A DNA stretch of 64,000 nt from Paenarthrobacter ureafaciens. GTDB lineage: Bacteria > Actinomycetota > Actinomycetes > Actinomycetales > Micrococcaceae. Under the pieces are notes generated by a model. It made no database searches and was not told the origin of the DNA. It saw nothing but the letters and a program-made list of their open reading frames with translations. The position numbers were made by a program, and so were the translations under genes. The stretch is from positions 806,001-870,000 of the forward strand of contig NZ_SBHM01000007.1 of NCBI RefSeq assembly GCF_004028095.1, in the 5' to 3' direction. Below are positions 1-8,630 of the stretch, piece after piece. How positions within the stretch are numbered: the stretch's first letter is position 1; each line of letters starts with the position of its first letter.

Positions 1-199
1 GAATGTGCAGGGCGCCGGGGATCATGCCCTCGGTGACTTCGAAGTCCTCGCGGACGTCGAGGATCCGGGCACTGGCGCGGCGCTGCTCGGCTTCGGTGAT
101 GGTGATTTCTCCAGAGCCCAGGAGTTCCTCGGCCTGGGCCACGGAAATGGTTTGGTAGGGCTTGCTGAAGGCCTTCTTGAGGGAATCGAAAAGTCCCAT
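1..199 (-). CDS. Rhodanese-like domain protein (3' end outside window)
   Basis: The reading frame opens at ATG 199 on the minus strand behind an AAAGGA ribosome site and runs off the left edge, so only 66 codons are visible. The visible part begins MGLFDSLKKAFSKPY and later holds ARILDVREDFEVTEGMIPGA, the typical first half of a rhodanese domain; the active-site Cys loop would lie outside the window. It is the third gene of a rhodanese - TauE - rhodanese operon, 26 bp after the TauE stop. The context, next to a CstR-type repressor, points to sulfane-sulfur (persulfide) transfer or detoxification in the cytoplasm. The family assignment is good, the exact substrate is inferred. Confidence 0.75.
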   Translation of the reverse strand, partial: MGLFDSLKKAFSKPYQTISVAQAEELLGSGEITITEAEQRRASARILDVREDFEVTEGMIPGALHI

Positions 200-225
200 G
201 GCAATTCCTTTCTGTGGTGCCCGGG

Positions 226-1125
226 TCAGACGGGCGACGGGACATCGGTACTGCGGCGGCCGCGGTTCCGGAGCGGGCAGGAGCTCACGAAGAACCAACA
301 GATGCCTGCGGTTACCGCGGTGAGCCCCGCGACACCGGCGGCGATGGGCCACTGCATTCCGGCGGGGGCCTGCTGGATCAGGACGAAGGTACCCATGGCC
401 AGGACGAACCAGCCGAAAGCCTTGCGCAGGGCCGTCTCCGGGATGCGCCCGGCGAGTTTGGCGCCGATCAATGAGCCCACGATGGCCGCGACGGTCACCC
501 CGAGGGTGATGCCCCAGTCCAGCTGGACGGTAGTGAGGTAGCCCGCGAGGCCTGCAAAGGACTTCATGGCAATGACCACCAGGGACGTTCCCACGGCCAC
601 CGCCATCGGCAGGCCACCCAGCAGCGCCAGCGCCGGCACCACGAGGAAACCGCCGCCCGCGCCGACCAGGCCGGTCACGAGACCGACGACGGCGCCGTCC
701 AGCAGCACCCTGCCAAGGGGCAACTCGTGCTTGACAGGCGCCGCTCCGCCGTCGTTCTTTTTCTTCCGCCCACGCAGCATGGCCAGCGAGGTGGCCACCA
801 TCATGATGGCGAAGGCGATGAGCAGTATCTGGCCGGGGATGTGACCGCCGAGGAGGCCGCCAACAAACGCACCCGCCATGCCGGCGGCACCGAAGATCAG
901 TCCGGTCCGCCACATCACCCTGCCCTTGCGGGCGTGGCTGATCACGCTGACCACCGAAGTAACGCCGACGACGAACAGGGACGCCGCGATGGCTTCCTTG
1001 GCCTCGAATCCCGCCACGTAGACCAGGATTGGCACGGTCAGGATCGACCCGCCACCGCCCAGGACTCCCAGCGAGAGCCCGATGACCACCGACAGGGCCA
1101 GGACCAGGAGCAGGGTGAGGCTCAT
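226..1125 (-). CDS. Sulfite exporter TauE/SafE family membrane protein
   Basis: A 299-residue polytopic membrane protein with the two-fold TauE/SafE repeat: a glycine-rich segment LGVLGGGGSILTVPILVY near the N-terminus and a second one, GLVGAGGGFLVVPALALLGG, in the middle, each followed by hydrophobic helices. Members export sulfite, thiosulfate or organosulfonates across the plasma membrane. I place the start at ATG 1125, which overlaps the stop of the upstream rhodanese gene (TGATG), so the two are translationally coupled; a longer frame upstream lies inside the rhodanese gene and is unlikely. In this operon the likely job is export of sulfite or thiosulfate made from persulfides. The family call is firm, the substrate inferred. 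Confidence 0.9.
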   Translation of the reverse strand: MSLTLLLVLALSVVIGLSLGVLGGGGSILTVPILVYVAGFEAKEAIAASLFVVGVTSVVSVISHARKGRVMWRTGLIFGAAGMAGAFVGGLLGGHIPGQILLIAFAIMMVATSLAMLRGRKKKNDGGAAPVKHELPLGRVLLDGAVVGLVTGLVGAGGGFLVVPALALLGGLPMAVAVGTSLVVIAMKSFAGLAGYLTTVQLDWGITLGVTVAAIVGSLIGAKLAGRIPETALRKAFGWFVLAMGTFVLIQQAPAGMQWPIAAGVAGLTAVTAGICWFFVSSCPLRNRGRRSTDVPSPV

Positions 1126-1745
1126 CAGGCTGCGGCTTCCGTGCTCTTGCTGCCGGCGGCGGGCAGGGCCAGGATGGCGCTTTCGCGGGTGGGCTCCTTG
1201 GCGGCCTTGTTCCACGGCATCGCGGAGATGGCCTTGCCCATGGCGCAGGTGTTGGTCGCAGCAGAGAAGGTCAGCCCGGTGCCGATAACGCCCGCGAGGG
1301 TCCGGATCTTGGGAGAAATGAACTTACCGCCGGCCAGGCCCAGCACCACCAGGGAGCCGGCCACCAGGCGCACCTGGCGTTCAAGGTCCCAGCGGTCCTT
1401 GCCCTTGACCACGTCGCCGCCGGCCGCGGCGTACCCCGGAGCCCCGCCCGTGAGGACGTACGCGGTGTCAATCCCGGACTTGGCAAGGCGCTGGCGGGCC
1501 TGCTCGGCGCGGACGCCGGACTGGCAGACCAAAACCACCCGGGAGCCAAGCCGGGCGGCGAGCTCGTCGGTGTGCTCGGACAGCAGCGACAGAGGCACGT
1601 TGTAGGAGCCGCGGATGTGCATGGACTCAAATTCGGCAGCGGAGCGGACGTCGATGACCACGAGGTCCTGATGCTCCTTGATCCAGGACTGCAGCGCCTC
1701 AGGAGCAAGGGCGGTAACAGCGGATGCCGTGGAAGGGGAAGTCAT
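1125..1745 (-). CDS. Rhodanese with C-terminal DUF2892 membrane segment
   Basis: 206 residues. Residues about 15-110 form a rhodanese domain with VVIDVRSAAEFESMHI and the catalytic loop CQSGVR. The second half is a DUF2892/YgaP-type membrane hairpin with RLVAGSLVVLGLAGG and a conserved-looking Cys in TNTCAMGK. The architecture matches membrane-tethered sulfurtransferases such as E. coli YgaP. The start at ATG 1745 was chosen because it follows GAGAGG and precedes the rhodanese fold; the longer frame to 1817 would run through the operators. It is the first gene of the minus-strand sulfur operon and is divergent from the CstR-type repressor, which probably controls it. Confidence 0.88.
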   Translation of the reverse strand: MTSPSTASAVTALAPEALQSWIKEHQDLVVIDVRSAAEFESMHIRGSYNVPLSLLSEHTDELAARLGSRVVLVCQSGVRAEQARQRLAKSGIDTAYVLTGGAPGYAAAGGDVVKGKDRWDLERQVRLVAGSLVVLGLAGGKFISPKIRTLAGVIGTGLTFSAATNTCAMGKAISAMPWNKAAKEPTRESAILALPAAGSKSTEAAA

Positions 1746-1775
1746 GAATGGCCTCTCGATTCGAGTGAACAGGTG

Positions 1776-1830
1776 AATACCCCACCGAGTATTACAGATA
1801 CCCCCTGGGGTAGTCAAAACACCCTAGGGG
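1776..1830. promoter_or_regulatory. Putative CsoR/CstR operators between the divergent sulfur operon and its repressor
   Basis: Three GC-tract palindromes sit within 55 bp: AATAC...GTATT at 1776-1793, TACCCCCTGGGGTA at 1799-1812 (perfect 6-bp arms around CT), and CCCTAGGG at 1822-1829 inside ACCCTAGGGGGTAT. Known CsoR/CstR operators are AT-flanked C-tract/G-tract dyads such as TACCCC-N-GGGGTA, so the match is close. They lie between the rhodanese start (1745) and the repressor start (1873), where binding could block both promoters. Binding itself is inferred. Confidence 0.8.
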
Positions 1831-1836
1831 GTATAG

Positions 1837-2130
<294 letters not shown>

Positions 2131-2177
2131 ACCCTTCCTTCCGACAATCCCCTGCCCGGCCCTACCCAAGGAGAACC

Positions 2178-2593
2178 ATGACGTACACCCTCGCCGCGAC
2201 CGTTGCCCTCCCCTGGTCTGATGTTGTCGAGAAGACCCGGACGCCCTGGCTGAGCAGGGCTTCGGAATCCTGACCGAAATCGACGTCCGCGCCACCTTCG
2301 AGAAGAAGCTCGGAGCCGAAGCCGCCGACGCCGTCGGAGACTATGTCATTCTCGGCGCCTGCAACCCCGCCCTGGCCAGCCGCGCCCTCGCGGCAGAGCC
2401 TCAGATGGGGGCATTGCTCCCATGCAACGTCGTGGTGCGCCGCGCCAAGGATGCAGACACCACCACGGTCGAGGCCATCGACCCGCAAACCATGGTCCAA
2501 CTCAGCGACGCCCCATCGGTCAAGGAAGTGGCTGACGACGCCGGCACCCGCCTCCGTCAAGCACTCGCGGACCTCAGCGAAGCGGCCAACTAA
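2178..2593 (+). pseudogene. DUF302 domain protein, interrupted by a one-base frameshift
   Basis: Translation starts at ATG 2178 behind AAGGAG as MTYTLAATVALPWSDVVEKT and stops 31 codons on. From about 2237 the -1 frame continues the same protein to the stop at 2593: EQGFGILTEIDVRATFEKK, LGACNPALASRALAAEP, LLPCNVVVRR. Those are the usual DUF302 landmarks, and the joined product would be about 138 aa, the normal family length. One base appears missing in the ACCCGGACGCC stretch at 2235-2245. DUF302 proteins often accompany CsoR/CstR genes, and this one follows cstR by 47 bp. It could be a recent pseudogene or a sequencing error. Confidence 0.8.
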
Positions 2594-2604
2594 GAGAGAC
2601 CGGG

Positions 2605-3534
2605 CTAGAAATGCGCCGGATCCGTGTTCGCTCCGCACAGCACGACGACGACCTTCTCACCAGCGCTCGGGGCATAAGCCCCGGAGAGCAGGGCCGCGTA
2701 CGCAGCCGCGGCCCCATGCTCAACGACGATTCGATGCCCTTCCCATAGCCTGCGGCGGGCCTCAATGATGGCCTGGTCAGTGACCAGCACGCTCTGCACG
2801 CCCGTCCTGCGGGCAACCCCGAAGCCGATCTCCCCCAGCCTGCGGGCACCCAGGGAATCGGCTGCAATGCCTGAAACCGGTACGTCCACGGGCTCGCCGT
2901 GTGCCAATGCGCTATGGAGTGTAGGCACTGTTTCCGGCTCAACTCCTACAACCCGGGCCCGCCCCTCGGTAGCGGCCGCTATGCCACCCATCAACCCGCC
3001 GCCGCCGACAGCGACGAGGATGGTGTCGACGTCGGGCAGTTGCTCCATCACTTCAAGGCCCACACCACCGGCGCCCGCCACAATCTCCGGCTGGTCATAG
3101 GCATGGCAGTAAACGGCGCCGCTTTCTGCAGCGAAGGCGACCGCCGCAGCATAAGCCTCGGCATATTCGGATCCGCCTTGAACCACCCTTGCTCCGATTG
3201 CGTACAGCTTGTGGACCTTGTTGGCGGGAGCGGACTCCGGGACGAACACCGTGGCGGGAACACCCAACTTCGCAGCGGCGTAGGCATTTGCCAGGCCCGC
3301 ATTGCCGCCGGAGGCAACAACCACCCCGACCTCGGGGTTGAGCTCCCCGTTCTCCCGGGCAGTGAGCAGCCTGTTGAAAGCACCACGGGCCTTGAACGAA
3401 CCCGTGTGCTGCATGTACTCACACTTAAACCACAGCGGGTACGTCCCTTCATTGCCGCTCGCCGCCATCGGGGTGTGGCGGACCCAAGCGGCCGTCCGGG
3501 AATACGCTTCCTCAACCTGTTCGCGAGTGACCAT
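2605..3534 (-). CDS. PLP-dependent threonine/serine dehydratase-like enzyme
   Basis: A 309-residue fold-type II PLP enzyme. The Schiff-base lysine motif SFKARGA is at residues 46-52 (K48), and the phosphate-binding glycine loop VAVGGGGLMGG lies near the middle. Family members deaminate threonine or serine to 2-oxoacids and ammonia. The start at ATG 3534 has AAAGGGG seven bases upstream, so the nine-residue longer reading is rejected. There is no ACT regulatory domain, so it is a short, probably catabolic form rather than biosynthetic IlvA. It stands alone, convergent with the DUF302 gene 11 bp away. The exact substrate cannot be told from sequence; a serine racemase-like activity is the main alternative. 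Confidence 0.8.
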   Translation of the reverse strand: MVTREQVEEAYSRTAAWVRHTPMAASGNEGTYPLWFKCEYMQHTGSFKARGAFNRLLTARENGELNPEVGVVVASGGNAGLANAYAAAKLGVPATVFVPESAPANKVHKLYAIGARVVQGGSEYAEAYAAAVAFAAESGAVYCHAYDQPEIVAGAGGVGLEVMEQLPDVDTILVAVGGGGLMGGIAAATEGRARVVGVEPETVPTLHSALAHGEPVDVPVSGIAADSLGARRLGEIGFGVARRTGVQSVLVTDQAIIEARRRLWEGHRIVVEHGAAAAYAALLSGAYAPSAGEKVVVVLCGANTDPAHF

Positions 3535-3734
3535 CCGACTGCCCCTTTCGTTGGGTCTCATCCTACGATCGGGACCGCGGGCATCGCGGATGCGGCCCTC
3601 CAGTTATTCATCAGTCCACGCAATATTCGGCGGAGTCCCCGCCCAGAGGTAAGGAACCTGCCCAAGATCCCCGCGAGTGAGGTAGCCTCAGCAGAGACCC
3701 ACGCACTATCGATGCTGGCTTCCGGGGGGAAACA

Positions 3735-4970
3735 ATGGGGATCTTTGGCACGCGCAAGGCAGCATACGCAGCAACGGCACTGGCGGTAGGTGTGGCCCTG
3801 ATGGGTGCGCCCCCAGCGACGGCAGCACCGGAAGTAACGTCCGCACCTGACGTTCAGACCCCTTCAGTTGGCCCCACGGCAGTCATCGACGGAGTCCCCT
3901 ACGTCGGCGCGGAGCTGCGGAAGCAATACGACTACGACTATGCGGGCTGCAAGAACCCGGACGGCACCACCCCCAACGGGTACAGGGCGGAGTGGCTCCA
4001 GGACGGGGTACCCCTACCGCCCGAACGTCAGGGCGAAGTCCTTCAGCTCACCCCGGCGGACTTCGGTCACCGGATTTCGCTCAGGGTCCACCCTTCAACG
4101 CCCGAAGAACCCAATTGCCCTGATGCCACGCGGGTGAGCCCTGGCACGGCACCGGTCAAGGCATCCTCGAGGGCCATGGGTTGGACGGGACGCGGGAACT
4201 TCGAACCCCTCGGGCGCACGGCGGATGGCAGGTTGATCCTCTACCCCCGGACGTATACGTACGTTCCCGGCAGTTGCGAGGGTGCCTGCCCGCGGTACTT
4301 CGGAGAGTGGGACGAACCCCGCCAGACAGGCCAGGGCTGGGACGCTATGGGAATCGTGTTCTCGCCGGGTGACTTTGACGGCGACGGCTACAACGACCTC
4401 CTCGCAACCGACGCCGCAGGCAACCTGTATCTCTACCCGGGCGATGGCAACGGGGGCTGGCTTGACCGCCGCCAGGTTGGTCAAGGCTGGAACACCTTCG
4501 ACTCGATTGTTGGTCCTGGAGATTTTGACGGGGACGGTTACAACGACGTCCTGGCCCGCGATGCTGCCGGCGACCTTTATCTTTACCCCGGCGACGGAGC
4601 CGGCGGCTGGAAACCCCGCAGCAAGGTGGGCCAAGGCTGGCAGATCATGGACAAGATCATCACCGGCGGTGACATGAACGGGGACGGTCCCGTGGAGGTC
4701 TTCGCCCGGGACCGCAATGGATACCTCTCCATCTACCGGGCCGACGGCACGGGTGGCTGGGAGTCCTCGGCCATGCTCAGCGGCGGTTGGGGTGCCTTTT
4801 CCGATATTGCAGGGCTGGGCAGTTTCGGACACCAGCAGTACAACAACTTGTTCGCTGTCAACGGCAACGGGGATCTCATGACCTACTCCACCGGCGCATC
4901 AACCGGGGTCCTCTGGGGGCCTTACGGCCCGGTCGGGGCAGGGTGGAACGTGTTCCGCGAACTCCTCTGA
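3735..4970 (+). CDS. Secreted FG-GAP/VCBS repeat protein
   Basis: A 411-residue protein with a Sec signal peptide (residues 1-31, cleavage near PATAAP). An Ig-like segment of about residues 40-140 carries paired cysteines. A C-terminal region then has FG-GAP repeats with the calcium-binding core DFDGDGYND at about residues 213 and 263 and a variant DMNGDG at 313, giving a 50-residue period. Such repeats build beta-propeller blades in extracellular adhesion or polysaccharide-binding proteins. In actinobacteria the same module is often fused to hydrolases, but no catalytic domain is visible here. The start is ATG 3735 after GGGGGGAAAC. The stop codon lies inside a 19-bp tandem repeat. Function beyond secretion is unknown. 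Confidence 0.85.
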   Translation: MGIFGTRKAAYAATALAVGVALMGAPPATAAPEVTSAPDVQTPSVGPTAVIDGVPYVGAELRKQYDYDYAGCKNPDGTTPNGYRAEWLQDGVPLPPERQGEVLQLTPADFGHRISLRVHPSTPEEPNCPDATRVSPGTAPVKASSRAMGWTGRGNFEPLGRTADGRLILYPRTYTYVPGSCEGACPRYFGEWDEPRQTGQGWDAMGIVFSPGDFDGDGYNDLLATDAAGNLYLYPGDGNGGWLDRRQVGQGWNTFDSIVGPGDFDGDGYNDVLARDAAGDLYLYPGDGAGGWKPRSKVGQGWQIMDKIITGGDMNGDGPVEVFARDRNGYLSIYRADGTGGWESSAMLSGGWGAFSDIAGLGSFGHQQYNNLFAVNGNGDLMTYSTGASTGVLWGPYGPVGAGWNVFRELL

Positions 4971-5014
4971 GCGACCCGAACTCCTCTCAGCGAGCCGAAC
5001 TCCTCTCAGCGAGC
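4958..5014. repeat. 19-bp tandem repeat, three units, covering a gene's stop codon
   Basis: Three consecutive 19-bp units (4958-4976, 4977-4995, 4996-5014) read CGAACTCCTCTCAGCGAGC with two changes in the first. A fourth unit begins at 5015 with CGAAC and breaks off. The first unit encodes the last residues (R-E-L-L) and the stop of the FG-GAP gene, so the array looks like tandem duplication of the gene's own 3' end. Confidence 0.9.
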
Positions 5015-5095
5015 CGAACGAGCCAAGGGAAGCTACAGGAGCTGCTCCCACACGGCCAGTTCCAGCCGAACGGTGCCCTGTGAGGAGGCCGCACA

Positions 5096-5184
5096 ATTTT
5101 GCTGGATCATTCGGGCATCCGCCGGGGCAACACCGCGCCAATAACCGGTTCCGCCCAGACGCCCGAAGAATGATCCAGCAAAAT
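5096..5184. repeat. 89-bp inverted-repeat element, copy 1
   Basis: The left arm ATTTTGCTGGATCATT (5097-5111 plus flank, continuing CGGGC) is matched by the right arm GCCCG...AATGATCCAGCAAAAT (5161-5184), with a three-base insertion in the right arm. The 44 bp between arms are unrelated to the second copy at 50563-50650. It lies between the 3' ends of the FG-GAP gene and the monooxygenase gene, so it could also act as a bidirectional terminator. Confidence 0.85.
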
Positions 5185-5199
5185 CAAGCAGGCGCTTCA

Positions 5200-6543
5200 T
5201 CAGACGCTCACCTGCTGGCTCAAACGAACCGGCGTTTCCAACCCAAGGTTCTCCCGCAGGGTGCTGCCGCGGTACTCCGTGGGGTAGACGCCGCGTTCCT
5301 GGAGCTCCGGGACCAGGTGGTTCACGATGTCATCCAGGCCGGTGGGGATGAGCCAGGGGGAGATATTGAAACCGTCCACCGCTCCAACCCGCGCGTATTG
5401 GGCCAGGTGATCGGCCACCGCGTTGTACGAGCCGGTAAAGGTGGAGTCGATCCGAGCCGTCCTGGACGTGACGAACTGGCGGATGGATAGGCCCTTGTCC
5501 TTGGCTTCCGCACGCCACTGATCCGCCAACTGGCGGGCCTTGGCGCCATGGAAGCCGCTGCCGCGGGTTTCCGAGGTCTCTTCCACCACGGGATCAATGT
5601 CAGGCAGCGGGCCGTCCGGATCGTACGCGGAAAGCTCACGTCCCCAGAACTGTTCCAGATAGGCAATGGCCTGCTGCGGACCGATCTGGAGGCTCCGCAC
5701 CCAGTCCTTCTTCTCCCGTGCCTCCTGGTCTGTAGCGGCGAGGATGAACTCGCTGGCCGGCATGATCCGGACCGCGTTGGCGCCGCGGCCGGCAGCCACT
5801 GAACGGGAAACAATGTCCCGGCGGAATTCCACGGCATCGTCGAATCTAGGGTGCGCAGAGAAGATCACGTCTGCTTGGCGTGCAGCGAAATCGCGGCCCT
5901 CGGGTGAATCACCGGCTTGGAAGAGCACGGGACGGTACTGCGGACTACGGGGCAACCGCGGTGTGACGTCCACAGTGTAGTGCTGCCCCTGGTGAAGGAC
6001 ACGGTGCGCGGGACCGGACGGCGTCTCCCACGAATCCCAGATGCGTTTGGCGGTCTCCACGAACGCTTCGGCATGCCTGTACCGGTCCGCGTGGTCCAGG
6101 TATCCGCCCCGGCGGAAGTTGGCGCCCGTCCAGGCGTTGTCCGTCGTGACGACGTTCCACGCAGCGCGGCCCCCGGAGATCAGGTCCAGCGAGGACAGCC
6201 TGTGCGCCAGGTCTGCGGGATCGTTGTAGGTGGTGTTCTGTGTGGCAACCAGGCCGATGTTCGTGGTCACCGAAGCCAACGCCGCGAGCATGGTCTGCGC
6301 ATCCGGCCGGCCCACCACATCGAGGGCGTGCGGACGCCCCAAGTGCTCCCGCAGCCGCAGGCCTTCCCCAAGGAAGAACGCCGCGAACTTTCCCCGTTCG
6401 GCGGTCTGAACGATCCTGCGGAAGGATTCGAAATCGGTCTGCGAACCGGATTCGGCGGCCTTCCAGATCGTGCCGGAGTTGACGCCTTGGAAAAAGATGC
6501 CGAACTGGATCCGGCCGCTGGGCTTGAAGATATCCCGTGTCAT
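5200..6543 (-). CDS. NtaA/DmoA-type FMN-dependent monooxygenase
   Basis: A 447-residue bacterial-luciferase-fold protein of the NtaA/SnaA/DszA/YxeK branch. Landmarks are IQFGIFFQGVN at the N-terminus, AALASVTTNIGLVATQNTTY, and SGGRAAWNVVTT, followed by the family's LDHADRYRHAEAFVE. These enzymes use FMNH2 supplied by a separate reductase to oxidise aminocarboxylates or cleave C-S bonds. It is the last gene of a minus-strand operon, 9 bp after a second, shorter LLM protein and downstream of an amino-acid-type ABC importer. That arrangement resembles the B. subtilis yxe and ytm loci for S-modified cysteines, which suggests sulfur scavenging. The substrate is inferred from context only. The flavin reductase gene at 47 kb is not adjacent. 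Confidence 0.88.
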   Translation of the reverse strand: MTRDIFKPSGRIQFGIFFQGVNSGTIWKAAESGSQTDFESFRRIVQTAERGKFAAFFLGEGLRLREHLGRPHALDVVGRPDAQTMLAALASVTTNIGLVATQNTTYNDPADLAHRLSSLDLISGGRAAWNVVTTDNAWTGANFRRGGYLDHADRYRHAEAFVETAKRIWDSWETPSGPAHRVLHQGQHYTVDVTPRLPRSPQYRPVLFQAGDSPEGRDFAARQADVIFSAHPRFDDAVEFRRDIVSRSVAAGRGANAVRIMPASEFILAATDQEAREKKDWVRSLQIGPQQAIAYLEQFWGRELSAYDPDGPLPDIDPVVEETSETRGSGFHGAKARQLADQWRAEAKDKGLSIRQFVTSRTARIDSTFTGSYNAVADHLAQYARVGAVDGFNISPWLIPTGLDDIVNHLVPELQERGVYPTEYRGSTLRENLGLETPVRLSQQVSV

Positions 6544-6552
6544 GCTGTTCCC

Positions 6553-7620
6553 TTACTTTCCGGCAGCGGCGCTGGCGGTGGTTGAGGTCGAGTAGCGGTT
6601 TGCGGGCCGTTCCAAGCCCAGCAACCCGCGGAAGGTGCCGTCCTGGACCGGAGCACGCAGCGAACCCCGGTGGCGGAGTTCCGGCAGGACCAGCCGGGAG
6701 AGTTCATCGAGTTCCCGCGCCAGGTCGCCCGGGTGCAGCCGAACGCCGTCGGCCTCCAACAGCAGTCCGTGAAGGTACCCGGTGAGTTCCGCGGCGGTGC
6801 CTGCAAATTGCGCGCGGCCGGTTTCCGGCACTGCCCGCGCAGCAGCCGGCTCACCGCGGGAATCAAGGACGACGCCGAGTTCGGCCACCACAGCCACCGC
6901 CCCAAGGCGTTCCCGCGCGTCGCGAACCCCGGCCACCAGCAGTTCGGACGTGGGAGCCGTGACCAGCACTGCGTCAACAGATTCCACCGGAACACCGCCG
7001 CCAACCAGCGACGCCGATGCCAGCACGGGAAGCTGGCCCTGCAGCGGCCTGGGGATGATGGAGGGGCCCTTGACGGAATACGGTGTGCCCGCGAAATCGG
7101 CCGGGGTTTCGAAGTCCACGTAGTGCAGCTTGTCGACGTCGATGTAGCGTCCGGTGGCAACGTCCCTGATCACCGCGTCGTCTTCCCAGGAGTCCCAGAG
7201 ACGGCGCCCGACCTCAATGGACGCAGCGGCCTCGTGGACCAGCGCGTTGCCTCTGACTGCGGAACGCCCGACGGCGGCAGCGGCCGCGGGTGACTCGGCT
7301 GCGGTGACGATCCATCCGGCACGGCCGCCGGAGACGTAGTCCAAGCTCGCGAGCTGAGTGGCGATGTGGAACGGCTCGGTGTAAACGGTGTCCACTTCCG
7401 GGGCCAGTGCGATGGTCCGCGTGACAGGCCCTGCGTAGGCGGCACGCTGCAGGGCGTTCGTCCGGCCCGGCTCCGGAGCGTCCTTGAAGGTTGCCACATG
7501 GAATCCGGCCGCCTCGACGGCGAGGACCGCCCCGGCAAGGCTGCCGAACGCGCCTCCGTCCCAGCCGGCGCCGTCAAGCTCTATGGCCAGGAAACCGGCC
7601 TTGTTATCTTGGGTACTCAC
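6553..7620 (-). CDS. LLM-class flavin-dependent oxidoreductase
   Basis: 355 residues, a second luciferase-like monooxygenase that is shorter and more divergent than its neighbour. It keeps LASLDYVSGGRAGWIVTAA and the RLWDSWEDDAVI segment typical of NtaA relatives, but its C-terminal half is poor in recognisable motifs. Two LLM genes in one transport operon is a known arrangement for step-wise oxidation of imported organosulfur or organonitrogen compounds. The start is ATG 7620; the ABC substrate-binding gene ends 24 bp upstream. It may work on the product of the other enzyme or form a mixed pair with it. Neither is shown by sequence. Confidence 0.82.
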   Translation of the reverse strand: MSTQDNKAGFLAIELDGAGWDGGAFGSLAGAVLAVEAAGFHVATFKDAPEPGRTNALQRAAYAGPVTRTIALAPEVDTVYTEPFHIATQLASLDYVSGGRAGWIVTAAESPAAAAAVGRSAVRGNALVHEAAASIEVGRRLWDSWEDDAVIRDVATGRYIDVDKLHYVDFETPADFAGTPYSVKGPSIIPRPLQGQLPVLASASLVGGGVPVESVDAVLVTAPTSELLVAGVRDARERLGAVAVVAELGVVLDSRGEPAAARAVPETGRAQFAGTAAELTGYLHGLLLEADGVRLHPGDLARELDELSRLVLPELRHRGSLRAPVQDGTFRGLLGLERPANRYSTSTTASAAAGK

Positions 7621-7644
7621 TTCTGGTCCTGACGTTCGTAGGGT

Positions 7645-8619
7645 CTATTTGCCGAAGCTTGTTTCCGAGACGGTTTTGGACTCCGGCACTGCTTCTTCGG
7701 AGAGGCCCCAGCGTTCCAGGACCTTCGCGTAGGAGCCGTCCTTGATGGTGGAGTTCAAGGCGTCGGTGATGGCGGGCGCCAAGCCGTTGCCCTTCAACGT
7801 CGTCGCGGCAACCAGGGTTTCGGACGGCCAGCCGGCGTTGACCTTGCCCACCAGTTTGAGGTCGTCCCGGGTGTTCTCGCGGTAGGTCACGGACGGGTAA
7901 GGGGCGAGGTTCAGGTCGGTGCGTCCTGAGGAGAGCGCAAGGATGGTGTCTGCGTCCGAGGAGTAGTACTGCAGGGTGGCAGGGGCTTTGCCCTTCTCCT
8001 CGAGTTCCTTGTTCCAGGCCAGGAGGATCTTTTCCTGGTTGGTGCCCGGGCCCACGGAAACCTTCAAGCCGGAAATGTCGTCGGCACCCTTGATGTCGTA
8101 GCTGGCGCTCTTCTTCGCTTCGAAGCCCATGTAAGCGGCCCTGTATGTGGAGAAGTCGAACAGCTTCACCCGGGCGGCGTTGATGCCCACGTTGGAGAAG
8201 ACGGCTTCGAAATCGCCGGACTGGGTCTTGAGCGGCCAGTTCTCCCACGATGTCACCTGCAGGTCCAGCTCGAGTCCCAGTTTGTCTGCCACCAGCTGTG
8301 CGAGATCGATCTCCACGCCGATCGGGGTCTTGTCGTCCGTGGCGTGGAAGGACAACGGGACGGACCCCGCGGTTGTGGCAACCGTCAGCTTGCCGTCCTT
8401 GGAAATGGCTGCCGGGACGGTGGCCGCGGCGGTGGCATCTTTCTCAACGCGGATGCGGTTCTGCTCCACTGAGGTGTTGTAGACGACGCCGTTCTTGGCG
8501 GTTTCGGATTCGGGCTTGGCTGCCGACGCTCCAGGATCGGAGCACCCGGCGAGCGCCGGAAGTACGACGGCGGGGAGGACGGCGAGTGCCAGGAATTTGG
8601 CTGTGGTGGTGCGAAGCAT
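7645..8619 (-). CDS. ABC transporter substrate-binding lipoprotein, polar amino acid type
   Basis: A 324-residue family-3 solute-binding protein. The signal peptide ends in a lipobox (PALAGC, Cys26), so the protein is tethered outside the membrane. Features of the family are KLTVATTAGSVPLSF, GVEIDLAQLVADKLG and the later GTNQEKILLAWNKELEEKG. It sits 11 bp downstream of the ATPase gene, giving a complete importer with the permease. The paired monooxygenase genes suggest a modified amino acid as ligand. Confidence 0.9.
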   Translation of the reverse strand: MLRTTTAKFLALAVLPAVVLPALAGCSDPGASAAKPESETAKNGVVYNTSVEQNRIRVEKDATAAATVPAAISKDGKLTVATTAGSVPLSFHATDDKTPIGVEIDLAQLVADKLGLELDLQVTSWENWPLKTQSGDFEAVFSNVGINAARVKLFDFSTYRAAYMGFEAKKSASYDIKGADDISGLKVSVGPGTNQEKILLAWNKELEEKGKAPATLQYYSSDADTILALSSGRTDLNLAPYPSVTYRENTRDDLKLVGKVNAGWPSETLVAATTLKGNGLAPAITDALNSTIKDGSYAKVLERWGLSEEAVPESKTVSETSFGK

Positions 8620-8630
8620 TGGGGAGATTC

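Noticed and set aside
361..380. Another copy of the TGCTGGATCA inverted-repeat arm
   Set aside because: It lies within the TauE coding sequence, has no partner arm, and is explained by the codons.
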